NCBI RefSeq assembly: GCF_004745575.1
Contig: NZ_RPEM01000003.1
Coordinates: 346,919-410,918, forward strand
DNA: 64,000 bases
Direction of reading: 5' to 3'
Source: Pseudotabrizicola sediminis
Lineage (GTDB): Bacteria > Pseudomonadota > Alphaproteobacteria > Rhodobacterales > Rhodobacteraceae
The notes under the pieces are model-generated. The model was given only the letters and a program-made list of their open reading frames with translations. It did not search any database and was not told where the DNA came from. The position numbers and the translations under genes were made by a program. Positions 35,079 to 42,603 of this stretch are shown piece by piece; positions within the stretch are counted from its first letter, which is position 1, and each line of letters starts with the position of its first letter.

Positions 35079-35409
35079 CCCTCTTTTCGGCTGCGTCTTG
35101 GGCCAGCCGGCGTTCCTGCACTTCGTTGGCCGACCGCAGCATGGTTTTCACCCCTGCAGCCAGACCGAGCCCGATAAACAGCACCAGAAATATCGGCATG
35201 GTTCCCAGCAGGGTATCCAGACCGTATCCGATGCCGAAACCGATCAACAAACCGGCCACAAGCTCGATAACCATCCGCCAGGCGACCTGTGCCTGAGAAT
35301 AGTCTTTCTTCATATGAGGCGTCGGTGCGGTTGCAGCCTTTGCCGCCGAAATCCGGGCCTCCAACACCTTTAACCGGGCGCTATCGGACGGATCTTGCGG
35401 GTCGGACAC
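35071..35409 (-). CDS. atpI: ATP synthase protein I (AtpI/AtpZ family)
   Basis: 112-residue membrane protein at the head of the F0 operon; AtpI helps assemble the c ring. [12 protein letters not shown] block here reads [20 protein letters not shown], then [20 protein letters not shown] forms the second helix of the hairpin, followed by [16 protein letters not shown]. The N-terminal ~40 residues are polar. A GTG at 35409 gives the usual MSDPQDPS-type N-terminus and is preferred; ATG 35424 adds five residues. Overlaps atpB by 8 bases. Confidence 0.86.
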   Translation of the reverse strand: MSDPQDPSDSARLKVLEARISAAKAATAPTPHMKKDYSQAQVAWRMVIELVAGLLIGFGIGYGLDTLLGTMPIFLVLFIGLGLAAGVKTMLRSANEVQERRLAQDAAEKRDD

Positions 35410-35670
35410 CAGCCTTGCCCCCATGAAGATGGTTGAGGCGGTGCTAATGGCAGACAGGCGCCGAGTCAAGCAGACATGAGCCTTATGATTATTTAAGTAA
35501 ATCAGTAGGTTAACAACACGACCGCCGTACCACAGCACCCCAGCAGCCCCCAAACCGGCCATAGCGCCATATTCAACCCATCAGTTGATTTTCCACAGCC
35601 GCCGACCCGCCCCTCACAACCCTCAACCGGAAGGTTGACCTTTTTACCAAAGCCTGCCCATGGTTTGGCC

Positions 35671-36096
35671 ATGACCGATCCGCTTTCCCCCGATCTTTTG
35701 TCCCGGGTCTTTGCCGCCCTCGCCGACCCCACGCGGCGGGCGATCCTTGGCATGTTGCTGGAAGATGACATGGCGGTGACCGATGTGGCAGATCCGTTCA
35801 GAATGAGCCTTGCCGCGATTTCAAAACATCTGACCGTGCTGACCGACGCCGGCCTGATCAGCCGCGAAAAGCGCGGAAGGGTGATCTGGTGCAAGCTGGA
35901 ACCTGACGCCCTGCGTGCCGCCTCTGTCTGGATGCAGGGGTTCGGCCAGTTCGAACCGGTCGATCTGGATGCGTTCGAGCGGTTTCTGGCGGGCGAATTG
36001 TCCGGTGACACGGAGGATGCAGATGGCCCCGGGGCACTGCCCCGGACCCAGGGATTTTTAAAGACCGAAATTGGCGGCGGTCAGGATGTGAACTGA
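35671..36096 (+). CDS. ArsR-family winged-helix transcriptional regulator
   Basis: 141-residue regulator. The winged helix spans about 5-90: FAALADPTRRAILGMLLEDD, then the recognition helix AAISKHLTVLTDAGLISREK and wing RGRVIWCKLEP. Cys residues of the metal-binding ELCVC motif are absent (the matching place reads MAVTDVAD), so metal sensing is unlikely. The start at 35671 (MTDPLSPDLL) is preferred over 35635. A ~35-residue C-terminal tail is low-complexity. Ends in a 16-bp overlap with the convergent malonyl-CoA synthetase gene. Target unknown. Confidence 0.86.
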   Translation: MTDPLSPDLLSRVFAALADPTRRAILGMLLEDDMAVTDVADPFRMSLAAISKHLTVLTDAGLISREKRGRVIWCKLEPDALRAASVWMQGFGQFEPVDLDAFERFLAGELSGDTEDADGPGALPRTQGFLKTEIGGGQDVN

Positions 36097-37586
36097 CTGG
36101 CGTGGTTTTTGCGCAAGTCTGCCTTTTGCACCTTTCCCATGGCATTGCGTGGCAACGCGTCGACCACAGCATACTCTTTGGGGTGTTTGAATTTCGCCAG
36201 AGAGGTGGCGACGGCGGCGCGGATCTGGCCAAGATCAGGCTCCGCCCCTTTGGCGCGGGCCAGCACGGCAAAGACCGCTTCGCCGAAGTCAGGGTGCGGC
36301 AGGCCGATGACCGCGCTTTCCGCAATACCGGGCAGGGTGTCCAGCAGTTCTTCCACCTCTTTGGGGTAGACGTTGTAGCCGCCGGTGATGATCAGATCCT
36401 TGGCCCGTCCGACGATGGTGACATAACCATCGGTGTCGCGGGTGGCCAGATCGCCGGTGATGAACCAGCCATCGGGGCGCAGGTCTTCGGCGGTCTTGTC
36501 TGGCATCTGCCAATAGCCCTGAAACACATTGGGGCCGCGCACCTCGATCACGCCGACCTCGCCTGCCCCCACCTCATTCCCCCCAGCCATGATCCGCAGA
36601 TCCACCCCCGGAAGGGCCATACCCACCGTGCCGGCCCGACGGTCACCGTCATAGGGGTTGGAGGTGTTCATGTTGGTTTCCGTCATACCATAGCGTTCCA
36701 GAATGCGCTGCCCGGTGCGATCCTGAAACGCGATATGGGTTTCAGACAAGAGGGGTGCCGAGCCGGATATGAACAGCCGCATATGCCCGACCAGATCGCG
36801 TGTCAGGCGCGGGTCGTCCAGCAGGCGGGTGTAAAAGGTGGGCACCCCCATCATCGCGGTGGACTTCGGCAAAGCCGCAATCACCGCCTCCACATCAAAT
36901 CCGGGCAGGAACACCATCTGCGCCCCGGTCAGCAGGCTGACGTTCGATGCCACAAACAGCCCGTGGGTGTGAAAGATCGGCAGCGCGTGCAGCAGCACAT
37001 CCGTTTCGGTAAAGCGCCACAGATCGGCCAGCACCTGCGCATTGGACAACAGGTTTTCATGGCTGAGCATCGCACCCTTGGACCGCCCCGTGGTGCCTGA
37101 CGTATACAAGATCGCCGCCAGATCGGTGCCGGACCGGTCCACCGGGGCAAAGGCAGCCTCCTGCCGCGCGGCCAGATCCATCAGACTGCCGCCTCCGTCA
37201 CCGGACAGGCCCAGAAACTGCGTGCCATGCGTTGCACACAAAGGTACCAAAGCCGCCGATTGCGCCGGGTCACCGACAAAGACGCAAGGAGTGGCATTGC
37301 CGATGAAGTAATCCAGTTCCGCTGCCGTATAGCCGGTGTTCAGCGGCAAAAACACCGCCCCCGCCGCCACTGTGGCCCCATACAGCGCCAGAGCTTCGGG
37401 CGATTTCGCCACCTGCACCGCCACCCGGTCACCGGGTTCAACTCCGAGGGTCACCAACGCGCCGGCCAGCCGCGCCACCAGAATGGCAAAAGCAGTTGCG
37501 GAAATCTGCTTGCCGTTGGCAAGATGCAGTAAGGGCCGGTCCTGCCCGGCTAGTGGCGCAAACAATCTGTCAAACAAGGGATTCAT
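36081..37586 (-). CDS. matB: malonate--CoA ligase (AMP-forming, MatB-like)
   Basis: ATP-dependent activation of a short dicarboxylate to its CoA thioester, probably malonate. The 501 residues carry the P-loop ILYTSGTTGRSKGAMLSHEN near 161-180, the adenylate block ILERYGMTETNMNTSNP near 290-306, and the hinge/C-terminal GWFITGDLATRDTDGYVTIV with GGYNVYPKEVEE. The MTETNMNTSNPYDGDRR tract is typical of malonyl-CoA synthetases rather than acetyl-CoA ligases. No malonyl-CoA decarboxylase gene is adjacent. It overlaps the ArsR stop by 16 bp. Confidence 0.87.
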   Translation of the reverse strand: MNPLFDRLFAPLAGQDRPLLHLANGKQISATAFAILVARLAGALVTLGVEPGDRVAVQVAKSPEALALYGATVAAGAVFLPLNTGYTAAELDYFIGNATPCVFVGDPAQSAALVPLCATHGTQFLGLSGDGGGSLMDLAARQEAAFAPVDRSGTDLAAILYTSGTTGRSKGAMLSHENLLSNAQVLADLWRFTETDVLLHALPIFHTHGLFVASNVSLLTGAQMVFLPGFDVEAVIAALPKSTAMMGVPTFYTRLLDDPRLTRDLVGHMRLFISGSAPLLSETHIAFQDRTGQRILERYGMTETNMNTSNPYDGDRRAGTVGMALPGVDLRIMAGGNEVGAGEVGVIEVRGPNVFQGYWQMPDKTAEDLRPDGWFITGDLATRDTDGYVTIVGRAKDLIITGGYNVYPKEVEELLDTLPGIAESAVIGLPHPDFGEAVFAVLARAKGAEPDLGQIRAAVATSLAKFKHPKEYAVVDALPRNAMGKVQKADLRKNHASQFTS

Positions 37587-37791
37587 GGCGTTCCTCCAAG
37601 CAATGTTGTGGCATTGCCGCAGGATGGGCTCAAGCCCGCTGGGCGTGTCACCCTGCGCTTTGTGACAAAATCGGCTTGCCTGACTTTACGCGCCAAAATG
37701 CCTTGCCTTGGACCACAGCCCGCCGTGATTTCGCCGCAACCGGAAGCGACCCTATGGCCACGGGGAACACAAACCACTTCAGGAGCCGGAT

Positions 37792-37944
37792 ATGACCTAC
37801 GCCCTTACGCTGTTTCAGAAATTCGGCTTGTTTGCCCCAAAGGCCAGCAACGATGACTTCTTTTTCCATCGCCTGACCCGTATCGGCACCCGCGACGCGC
37901 GGCGCGAAGTGCGGGCCACGCTGTTTATCAGAACTCAGTCGTAA
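37792..37944 (+). CDS. 50-residue small protein, function unknown
   Basis: ATG at 37792 is preceded by GGAG at seven bases distance (CAGGAGCCGGAT) and opens a 50-codon frame ending TAA at 37942-37944. The product starts MTYALTLFQKFGLFAPKASN and is aromatic-rich in the middle (DDFFFHRL), basic later (RDARREVR). Its last 17 bases overlap the 3' end of mipZ, tail to tail. It is divergent from matB. Translation seems likely from the ribosome site and the amphipathic composition, but no homologue is recognised. Confidence 0.5.
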   Translation: MTYALTLFQKFGLFAPKASNDDFFFHRLTRIGTRDARREVRATLFIRTQS

Positions 37945-38737
37945 CGCCCGGCAGGCGCAGTTCACGCATCAGGTCGCGTACTTCCTGCCTTGCCGCGATG
38001 TTTGAGATGTTCAGCTGGTCAACGCCGGTATCCTTGAGGTCCAGCAAAGTGATCCCACGGGGAAACAGCTCGCGGAAGATCACCCGTTCGGAAAACCCGG
38101 GCGAGACGCGAAAGCCGATGCGCTTGGACAGTTCTTCCAGAGCGGCACCCACCTTCTTTTTGTTATGCATCTGCTGCGCACCCAGACGGTTGCGCAGCAC
38201 GATCCAGTCGATCGGCTTCAGCCCCGCCTGCGCCCGCAACTGCCGGGCATTCCAGACCATTTCCGAATAGATCGACGGGCCCTTTACCTTGCCGGTTTCC
38301 GGATCGGTCCGCGCCAGCAGGTCAAAGTCGATGAAACTGTCATTCAGCGGCGTGATCAGCGTATCGGCAAGGCTGTGCGCCACCTGTGACAGGCGGGTAT
38401 GGCTGCCGGGGCAGTCGATGATGATGAAATCCGACACCGGGTCCAGCGCCGCCACTGCCGCCGACAGGCGGGCGTCAAACGGGTTTTCTCCGGGAGCCAG
38501 CGTCGATTCGTCGACCTCGGGCAGGTCGCGGTAATCCGGGGTTGGCAATGTCAGCCCGCTGCGCGCCAGATAGGCGCGGCGGTTTTCGACATATCGGCCA
38601 AAGGATTTCTGCCGCAGGTCAAGGTCCAGCCCGCCAACCCGGTGCCCTTGCCGGACAAGGGCTGTGGCCACATGCATGCAGGTGGTCGATTTGCCCGATC
38701 CGCCCTTTTCATTGCCCACGACGATGATATGCGCCAT
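37928..38737 (-). CDS. mipZ: MipZ cell-division positioning ATPase (ParA/MinD family)
   Basis: Forms a polar gradient that inhibits FtsZ and so places the division septum at mid-cell in alphaproteobacteria. The 269 residues begin MAHIIVVGNEKGGSGKSTTC with a deviant Walker A (GGSGKST), followed by GLDLDLRQKSFGRYVENR near 35-52, DFIIIDCPGSHTRLSQ, NDSFIDFDLLARTDP and WIVLRNRLGAQQMHNKKKVG. The RQKSFGRY and RLGAQ-HNKK blocks separate MipZ from ParA and MinD. Monocistronic by context. Confidence 0.95.
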   Translation of the reverse strand: MAHIIVVGNEKGGSGKSTTCMHVATALVRQGHRVGGLDLDLRQKSFGRYVENRRAYLARSGLTLPTPDYRDLPEVDESTLAPGENPFDARLSAAVAALDPVSDFIIIDCPGSHTRLSQVAHSLADTLITPLNDSFIDFDLLARTDPETGKVKGPSIYSEMVWNARQLRAQAGLKPIDWIVLRNRLGAQQMHNKKKVGAALEELSKRIGFRVSPGFSERVIFRELFPRGITLLDLKDTGVDQLNISNIAARQEVRDLMRELRLPGVTTEF

Positions 38738-38858
38738 GCTTTGCCCCTTTGCCCCAGCCTGTCCGCTCTTTTAGGCGGGTTGCCGCGCAAGGGGAAGCGC
38801 GAAGGCACGGCCAGCGCGATCACGACCACCGCTTTATGAAACTGTGGCGTCACAACAT

Positions 38859-38884
38859 GAAAAAGCCCCGCAAAAGCGGGGCTG
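38859..38884 (-). terminator. rho-independent terminator of rpmE
   Basis: On the minus strand AGCCCCGC-TTTT-GCGGGGCT forms a perfect 8-bp stem followed by TTTTT (38860-38864 on the plus strand as A). It begins 24 bp after the rpmE stop. Confidence 0.93.
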
Positions 38885-38907
38885 TTCCATCATACGAACA
38901 GGTCGGA

Positions 38908-39129
38908 TCAGAAACCCAGACCGGCGTACTTGTTCTTGAACTTTGACACGCGGCCGCCGGTGTCCATCAGCTTGGCATTGCCACCGGTCCATGCCGGGTG
39001 CGCCAGCGGATCGATGTCCAGCGCAAGGCTGTCGCCGTCTTTGCCATAGGTCGAGCGGGTCTGATAAGTCGAACCGTCGGTCATCTTCACGGTGATGAAG
39101 TGATAGTCGGGGTGAATGCCTTCTTTCAT
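38908..39129 (-). CDS. rpmE: 50S ribosomal protein L31
   Basis: 73-residue large-subunit protein. [20 protein letters not shown] at the start and [20 protein letters not shown] near 40-59 are diagnostic. The Cys quartet of zinc-binding L31 is absent, as usual for the alphaproteobacterial form. It follows rplS in the same direction by 11 bp and ends at a strong terminator, so L19 and L31 are probably co-transcribed. Confidence 0.95.
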   Translation of the reverse strand: MKEGIHPDYHFITVKMTDGSTYQTRSTYGKDGDSLALDIDPLAHPAWTGGNAKLMDTGGRVSKFKNKYAGLGF

Positions 39130-39140
39130 CGGTCCGATCC

Positions 39141-39515
39141 TTATTCAGATTTCGGTTTATAGGTCGTATCTTCCGAGATACGTGCCGATTTCCCGCGACG
39201 GGTGCGCAGGTAATACAGCTTGGCGCGACGGACTTTGCCGCGGCGCACCACATCGATCGAGTCGATATTGGTCGAGTACAGCGGGAACACCCGCTCCACA
39301 CCTTCGCCGAACGAAATCTTGCGCACGGTGAACGAGGCCGAGATGGTCGCGCCGCCCTGACGGGCAATGCAGACGCCTTCGTAGTTCTGGATACGCGAGC
39401 GGGTGCCTTCTGTCACTTTGAAACCGACGCGGACAGTGTCCCCGGCCTTGAAATCCGGGATGGTCTTGCCGAGCGCAGCAATCTGCTCGGCTTCGAGTTG
39501 GGCGATCAGGTTCAT
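39141..39515 (-). CDS. rplS: 50S ribosomal protein L19
   Basis: 124-residue protein at the 30S-50S interface. [40 protein letters not shown] and the C-terminal [20 protein letters not shown] match L19; the C-terminal [10 protein letters not shown] is a short acidic-to-basic tail. AAAGGACCAGGC is the ribosome site. A hairpin (39534-39550) and a palindrome (39594-39607) lie upstream and may regulate it. Confidence 0.96.
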   Translation of the reverse strand: MNLIAQLEAEQIAALGKTIPDFKAGDTVRVGFKVTEGTRSRIQNYEGVCIARQGGATISASFTVRKISFGEGVERVFPLYSTNIDSIDVVRRGKVRRAKLYYLRTRRGKSARISEDTTYKPKSE

Positions 39516-39533
39516 GCCTGGTCCTTTCGCAAC

Positions 39534-39550
39534 CTGCGGTGGGTCCGCAG
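39534..39550 (-). repeat. hairpin in rplS leader
   Basis: CTGCGG-TGGGT-CCGCAG, perfect 6-bp stem with 5-base loop, 18 bp upstream of the L19 start and overlapping none of its ribosome site. Candidate L19 autoregulatory leader. Confidence 0.45.
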
Positions 39551-39593
39551 AGGTGATGCCGTGCCCCAGAGCTCTCGGTCTTCACCGGGTCCC

Positions 39594-39607
39594 CATCGCA
39601 TGCGATG
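39594..39607. promoter_or_regulatory. 14-bp perfect palindrome upstream of rplS
   Basis: CATCGCATGCGATG reads the same on both strands. It is 79 bp upstream of the L19 start, in the range of an operator or a leader structure. No known regulator assigned. Confidence 0.4.
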
Positions 39608-39868
39608 AGCCCGCCAGAGATCAGGCCAGCTTTTCCATAACAGCCGCCCTGCCAGCCTGCGCACCGGGGAAGAAACCCGGCGAAAGGGCAAACAGGAATC
39701 GGGTCCGACGGATCATGATGACCCCGGACAGGCGCGTATAGGGGCAATCCTTGGCACCGGTCAAGTGGCGCGGGCTTGCACCCCGTCGCATTTGCGCAGA
39801 AAACATGCCCGGCAATGAAGATTCCCGAACAGATGGACAAAACCGCCGGGGGGAGCGGGGCGCAGCGG

Positions 39869-40699
39869 CTAGCGCGCGGTCTTGCGCGCCCACAGGTCGG
39901 GCCGGCGCTCTGCCGTCAGCGCCTCGGCCTGCGCGCGCCGCCATTTCGCAATCTTCGCGTGATCCCCCGATAGAAGCACCGGCGGAACCTCGCGCCCCTC
40001 CCAAACCGGGGGTCGGGTAAACTGCGGATGCTCCAGCAAGCCGTTGGAATGGCTTTCTTCCTCGATGCTGTCAGCATTGCCCAACACGCCGGGCAACAGG
40101 CGCACGGTCGCATCCAGAATGGCCTGCGCCGCAATCTCGCCCCCGGTCAGCACGAAATCACCCAAAGACACCTCTTCTACGGCATGATGATCCAGCACCC
40201 GCTGATCCACGCCTTCAAAGCGGCCACACAAAAGCGTCAGCCCCTCACACCCCGCAAATCGGCGTGCCATGGCCTGATCAAACGGCGTGCCGCGCGGTGA
40301 GAGGTAAACCACGGGCCAGCGCGCCCGGTCGGGGTTCGCCCCGGCACTGGCAGCGTTGATCGCGGCATCCACCACATCGGCGCGCAGCACCATGCCGGCG
40401 CCGCCGCCAGCGGGGGTGTCATCCACATTGCGGTGCTTGCCGATGCCGAAAGACCGCAGGTCATAAGTCTCCAGCCGCCACAGCCCAAGATCCATCGCCT
40501 TGCCGGTCAAAGACTGCTCCAGCACCCCCGGAAAAGCCTGCGGAAACAGCGTTATGATCCGTGCGAGCCACGCCCCCCGCACCGCGCGGGCATCGTCGAA
40601 CAGATCTCGCGGGCGCAGAACAGGCTTGGCCGACAGCCGCCCGTGCGACCGGGACGGGGCGTTTGCCAGCGCAGCATCATCAGGAAGCTCGTCAGACAT
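39869..40699 (-). CDS. trmD: tRNA (guanosine(37)-N1)-methyltransferase
   Basis: Methylates G37 of tRNAs reading CNN-type codons, preventing frameshifts. The 276 residues have the SPOUT knot region: VVYLSPRGTPFDQAMARRFA near 132-151, LTLLCGRFEGVDQRVLDHHA near 157-176 and EEVSLGDFVLTGGEIAAQAI near 178-197. The C-terminal domain is normal. The first ~42 residues (ELPDDAALANAPSRSHGRLS) form an extra polar N-terminal extension before the usual AWLARIITLFPQAFPGVL. The start at 40699 is 4 bp after rimM, in the same operon. The extension may be family-specific. Confidence 0.94.
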   Translation of the reverse strand: MSDELPDDAALANAPSRSHGRLSAKPVLRPRDLFDDARAVRGAWLARIITLFPQAFPGVLEQSLTGKAMDLGLWRLETYDLRSFGIGKHRNVDDTPAGGGAGMVLRADVVDAAINAASAGANPDRARWPVVYLSPRGTPFDQAMARRFAGCEGLTLLCGRFEGVDQRVLDHHAVEEVSLGDFVLTGGEIAAQAILDATVRLLPGVLGNADSIEEESHSNGLLEHPQFTRPPVWEGREVPPVLLSGDHAKIAKWRRAQAEALTAERRPDLWARKTAR

Positions 40700-40703
40700 G
40701 GGC

Positions 40704-41210
40704 CTACTCCAGCCCCTCGGGCAGGTCCGCCACAAGCCGGCGCGCGGCCAGATCGACCGTTGGCACCGCCGCCTTGGTAAAGGGGATCAGCAAGGGTTGC
40801 TTGCGGGTCGGGGCATAGACCTCCAGCAAGTCGCCCGCGCCATGGTTGTGCACCGCGCGCAAGGCACCCAGCAGGACGCCGCCGGTGTCATAGACCTCCA
40901 GCCCGATCAGGTCAGAGTGATAGAATTCATCATCAGGCAGCGACGGCAATCGGGCGCGGTCCACATATAGATCGGTGCCGCGCAAGGCATCAGCCTGATC
41001 CTTGGTCGCCACCCCCGCGATCCGCGCGCCAAGGCCACCCGCCACCGGGCGGGTCAGTTTGACGGCGAAACTGCGGTTGCCATCCTGCGTGTACAGCGGA
41101 CCATATTCCGCAATCGCCTCCGGTTCGGCGCAGAAGGATTTCAGCCGCACCTCGCCCTGCACGCCAAAGGCGCCCGCGATAGAGCCGACACAGATCCGGT
41201 CACTCGTCAT
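40704..41210 (-). CDS. rimM: 16S rRNA processing protein RimM
   Basis: Ribosome maturation factor for the 30S head, binding S19. The 168 residues start [20 protein letters not shown], the RimM N-domain, and contain [20 protein letters not shown], then the PRC-barrel block [20 protein letters not shown] near 95-114 and the C-terminal [20 protein letters not shown]. The start at 41210 is preferred over 41234. Upstream of trmD by 4 bp; rpsP lies further upstream with a 175-bp gap. Confidence 0.94.
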   Translation of the reverse strand: MTSDRICVGSIAGAFGVQGEVRLKSFCAEPEAIAEYGPLYTQDGNRSFAVKLTRPVAGGLGARIAGVATKDQADALRGTDLYVDRARLPSLPDDEFYHSDLIGLEVYDTGGVLLGALRAVHNHGAGDLLEVYAPTRKQPLLIPFTKAAVPTVDLAARRLVADLPEGLE

Positions 41211-41385
41211 GGCAAAGACACCCCTGTGCTGCAAAACCCGCGCGGGTCAAACGATCCTCCCGCATTCAGACAGGCCGTCTGGCTCTGCATGCGGGAAAAA
41301 TTGATGCCGGCCCAGAACGCCGCCCCGCAAAGGGTAAGCGTGATGGACCGGCGTACCAGGCCTAGGCCAGGGATCATCGGGCCGA

Positions 41386-41739
41386 TTATTCTTCGGCAGG
41401 GGCTTCAGCGCGGGCTGCTTTTTTCGCAGCGCGTTCTGCCATCTGCTTGCCGGGAACCGCCGCTTTGGGGTTGTGGCGGACTTTTTTGTCCAGCACGCCA
41501 GCCGCTTCCAGGAAACGGGTCACACGATCGGTCGGCTGCGCGCCGGTGGCCATCAGTTCCTTGATCCGGTCCAGGTTCATGACAACGCGCTTTTCGTCAT
41601 CCTTGGCCAGCATCGGGTCATAAACGCCCAGCTTTTCCAGAAAACGACCATCGCGCGGGTTGCGCGAGTCGGTCAGAACGATCGAGTAGTGCGGGCGCTT
41701 TTTCGAACCGCCGCGTGCCAGACGAATTTTAACAGCCAT
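41386..41739 (-). CDS. rpsP: 30S ribosomal protein S16
   Basis: 117-residue small-subunit protein. [20 protein letters not shown] at the N-terminus and [20 protein letters not shown] near 25-44 are diagnostic; a C-terminal Ala/Lys-rich tail ([12 protein letters not shown]) is common in alphaproteobacteria. GGAGACT is the ribosome site. A 175-bp gap separates it from rimM, so the two may be expressed from different promoters. A hairpin sits upstream at 41779. Confidence 0.96.
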   Translation of the reverse strand: MAVKIRLARGGSKKRPHYSIVLTDSRNPRDGRFLEKLGVYDPMLAKDDEKRVVMNLDRIKELMATGAQPTDRVTRFLEAAGVLDKKVRHNPKAAVPGKQMAERAAKKAARAEAPAEE

Positions 41740-41778
41740 GGGTAGTCTCCTTGAGGTATCTCAGTTTGGGTTGGGTAG

Positions 41779-41796
41779 GGCGGGGTTCACCCCGCC
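41779..41796 (-). repeat. 7-bp perfect hairpin between chorismate mutase and rpsP
   Basis: GGCGGGG-TTCA-CCCCGCC, ending 8 bp from the chorismate mutase stop. No U-run follows, so an intrinsic terminator is uncertain. The GGGGTTCACCCC core resembles the hairpins at 4683, 11412 and 51259. Confidence 0.5.
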
Positions 41797-41803
41797 GTTT
41801 GGG

Positions 41804-42100
41804 TTATTTCTGTAGTTTCTCGTGATGCCTGATGACTTCGGAAATGATGAAGGTCAGGAATTTCTTGGCAAATTCGGGATCAAGGTCGGCATCCTGCGCC
41901 AACTGTTCAAGCCGCGCGATCTGCCGCGCCTCGCGCGACGGGTCGCTGGGCGGCAACTCGTGCTCGGCCTTCAGCCGCCCCACTGCCTGAGTATGCTTGA
42001 ACCGCTCAGCCAGCGTGTAAACCAGAATGGCATCCAGTCGGTCAATCGACTGGCGGTGTTCTTTCAGCACCTCGGCGGCGCGTGCGGCGATGTCGGTCAT
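41804..42100 (-). CDS. chorismate mutase (AroQ type)
   Basis: 98-residue helical enzyme converting chorismate to prephenate for Phe/Tyr synthesis. HRQSIDRLDAILVYTLAERF near 15-34 carries the first catalytic Arg and helix, TQAVGRLKAEHELPPSDPSR follows, and the third helix ends ISEVIRHHEKLQK. Length matches a stand-alone AroQ domain. Overlaps the upstream GNAT gene by four bases (ATGA), so it is in the ffh-GNAT-chorismate mutase run. Confidence 0.88.
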   Translation of the reverse strand: MTDIAARAAEVLKEHRQSIDRLDAILVYTLAERFKHTQAVGRLKAEHELPPSDPSREARQIARLEQLAQDADLDPEFAKKFLTFIISEVIRHHEKLQK

Positions 42101-42603
42101 TGCGTCCTCCGCGTATGCCGCCAGACCAGATCGTCGGGGTCCTGGCCCAGCGCCTCAGGGTCCGGCACCGCCCCAAGCCGTTTCGCCACGCGGATCGACG
42201 CGGCATTATAGGGGTCTGTGTAACTTACCAGAGAATCAACCGGCAGGCTGGCAAAGGCCCAATCGCGCAGCGCAGCGGCAGCTTCGGTCGCATAACCCTG
42301 GCCCTCGTTCCCTTGATAAACCTGCCAGCCAAGCTCGGTTTCCGGAAACTTCGGCCCGCCGTTTAAACCAACCTGCCCCACGGTTGTCCCGCTGACGGTC
42401 AGATCAACCATCAGCGCACCATGACCCAGCAGCGCCCATTGCGCGACATCATGGCAAAACCAGAACCACGCCCCCGCCTCATCCTTCGGCCCACCCATAT
42501 AGGCAGACCGATCTGACGCCCAGAACGCCGCATAAGCCGGGAAATCGGCTATGACGGGCGCGCGCAGGGTCAAGCGTTTGGTGTGCAGAACGGGCGATGT
42601 CAT
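42097..42603 (-). CDS. GNAT family N-acetyltransferase (RimJ/RimL-like)
   Basis: 168-residue acetyltransferase. TKRLTLRAPVIADFPAYAAF at the start is the RimJ/RimL-type opening; GWQVYQGNEGQGYATEAAAA near 92-111 holds the acetyl-CoA loop (Q-G-N-E-G-Q-G-Y-A), then LVSYTDPYNAASIRVAKRLG. Likely acetylates a protein N-terminus or small amine; target unknown. Overlaps ffh by four bases upstream and chorismate mutase by four bases downstream, so it is in one operon with them. Confidence 0.88.
   Translation of the reverse strand: MTSPVLHTKRLTLRAPVIADFPAYAAFWASDRSAYMGGPKDEAGAWFWFCHDVAQWALLGHGALMVDLTVSGTTVGQVGLNGGPKFPETELGWQVYQGNEGQGYATEAAAALRDWAFASLPVDSLVSYTDPYNAASIRVAKRLGAVPDPEALGQDPDDLVWRHTRRTQ

Larger units (their letters stand above)
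39516..39868 (-). other. 353-bp gene-free stretch between trmD and rplS
   Basis: No gene seen; frames open here lack family features and ribosome sites. The part near rplS holds a 6-bp stem (39534-39550) and a perfect 14-bp palindrome CATCGCATGCGATG (39594-39607), so it looks like the promoter and leader of rplS-rpmE. It implies that rplS is transcribed separately from trmD, unlike the E. coli rpsP-rimM-trmD-rplS operon. Confidence 0.55.

Noticed and set aside
39621..40004. 127-codon frame on the minus strand between trmD and rplS
   Set aside because: Overlaps the trmD 3' end in another frame and shows Ala/Arg/Gly bias only; treated as noncoding leader.
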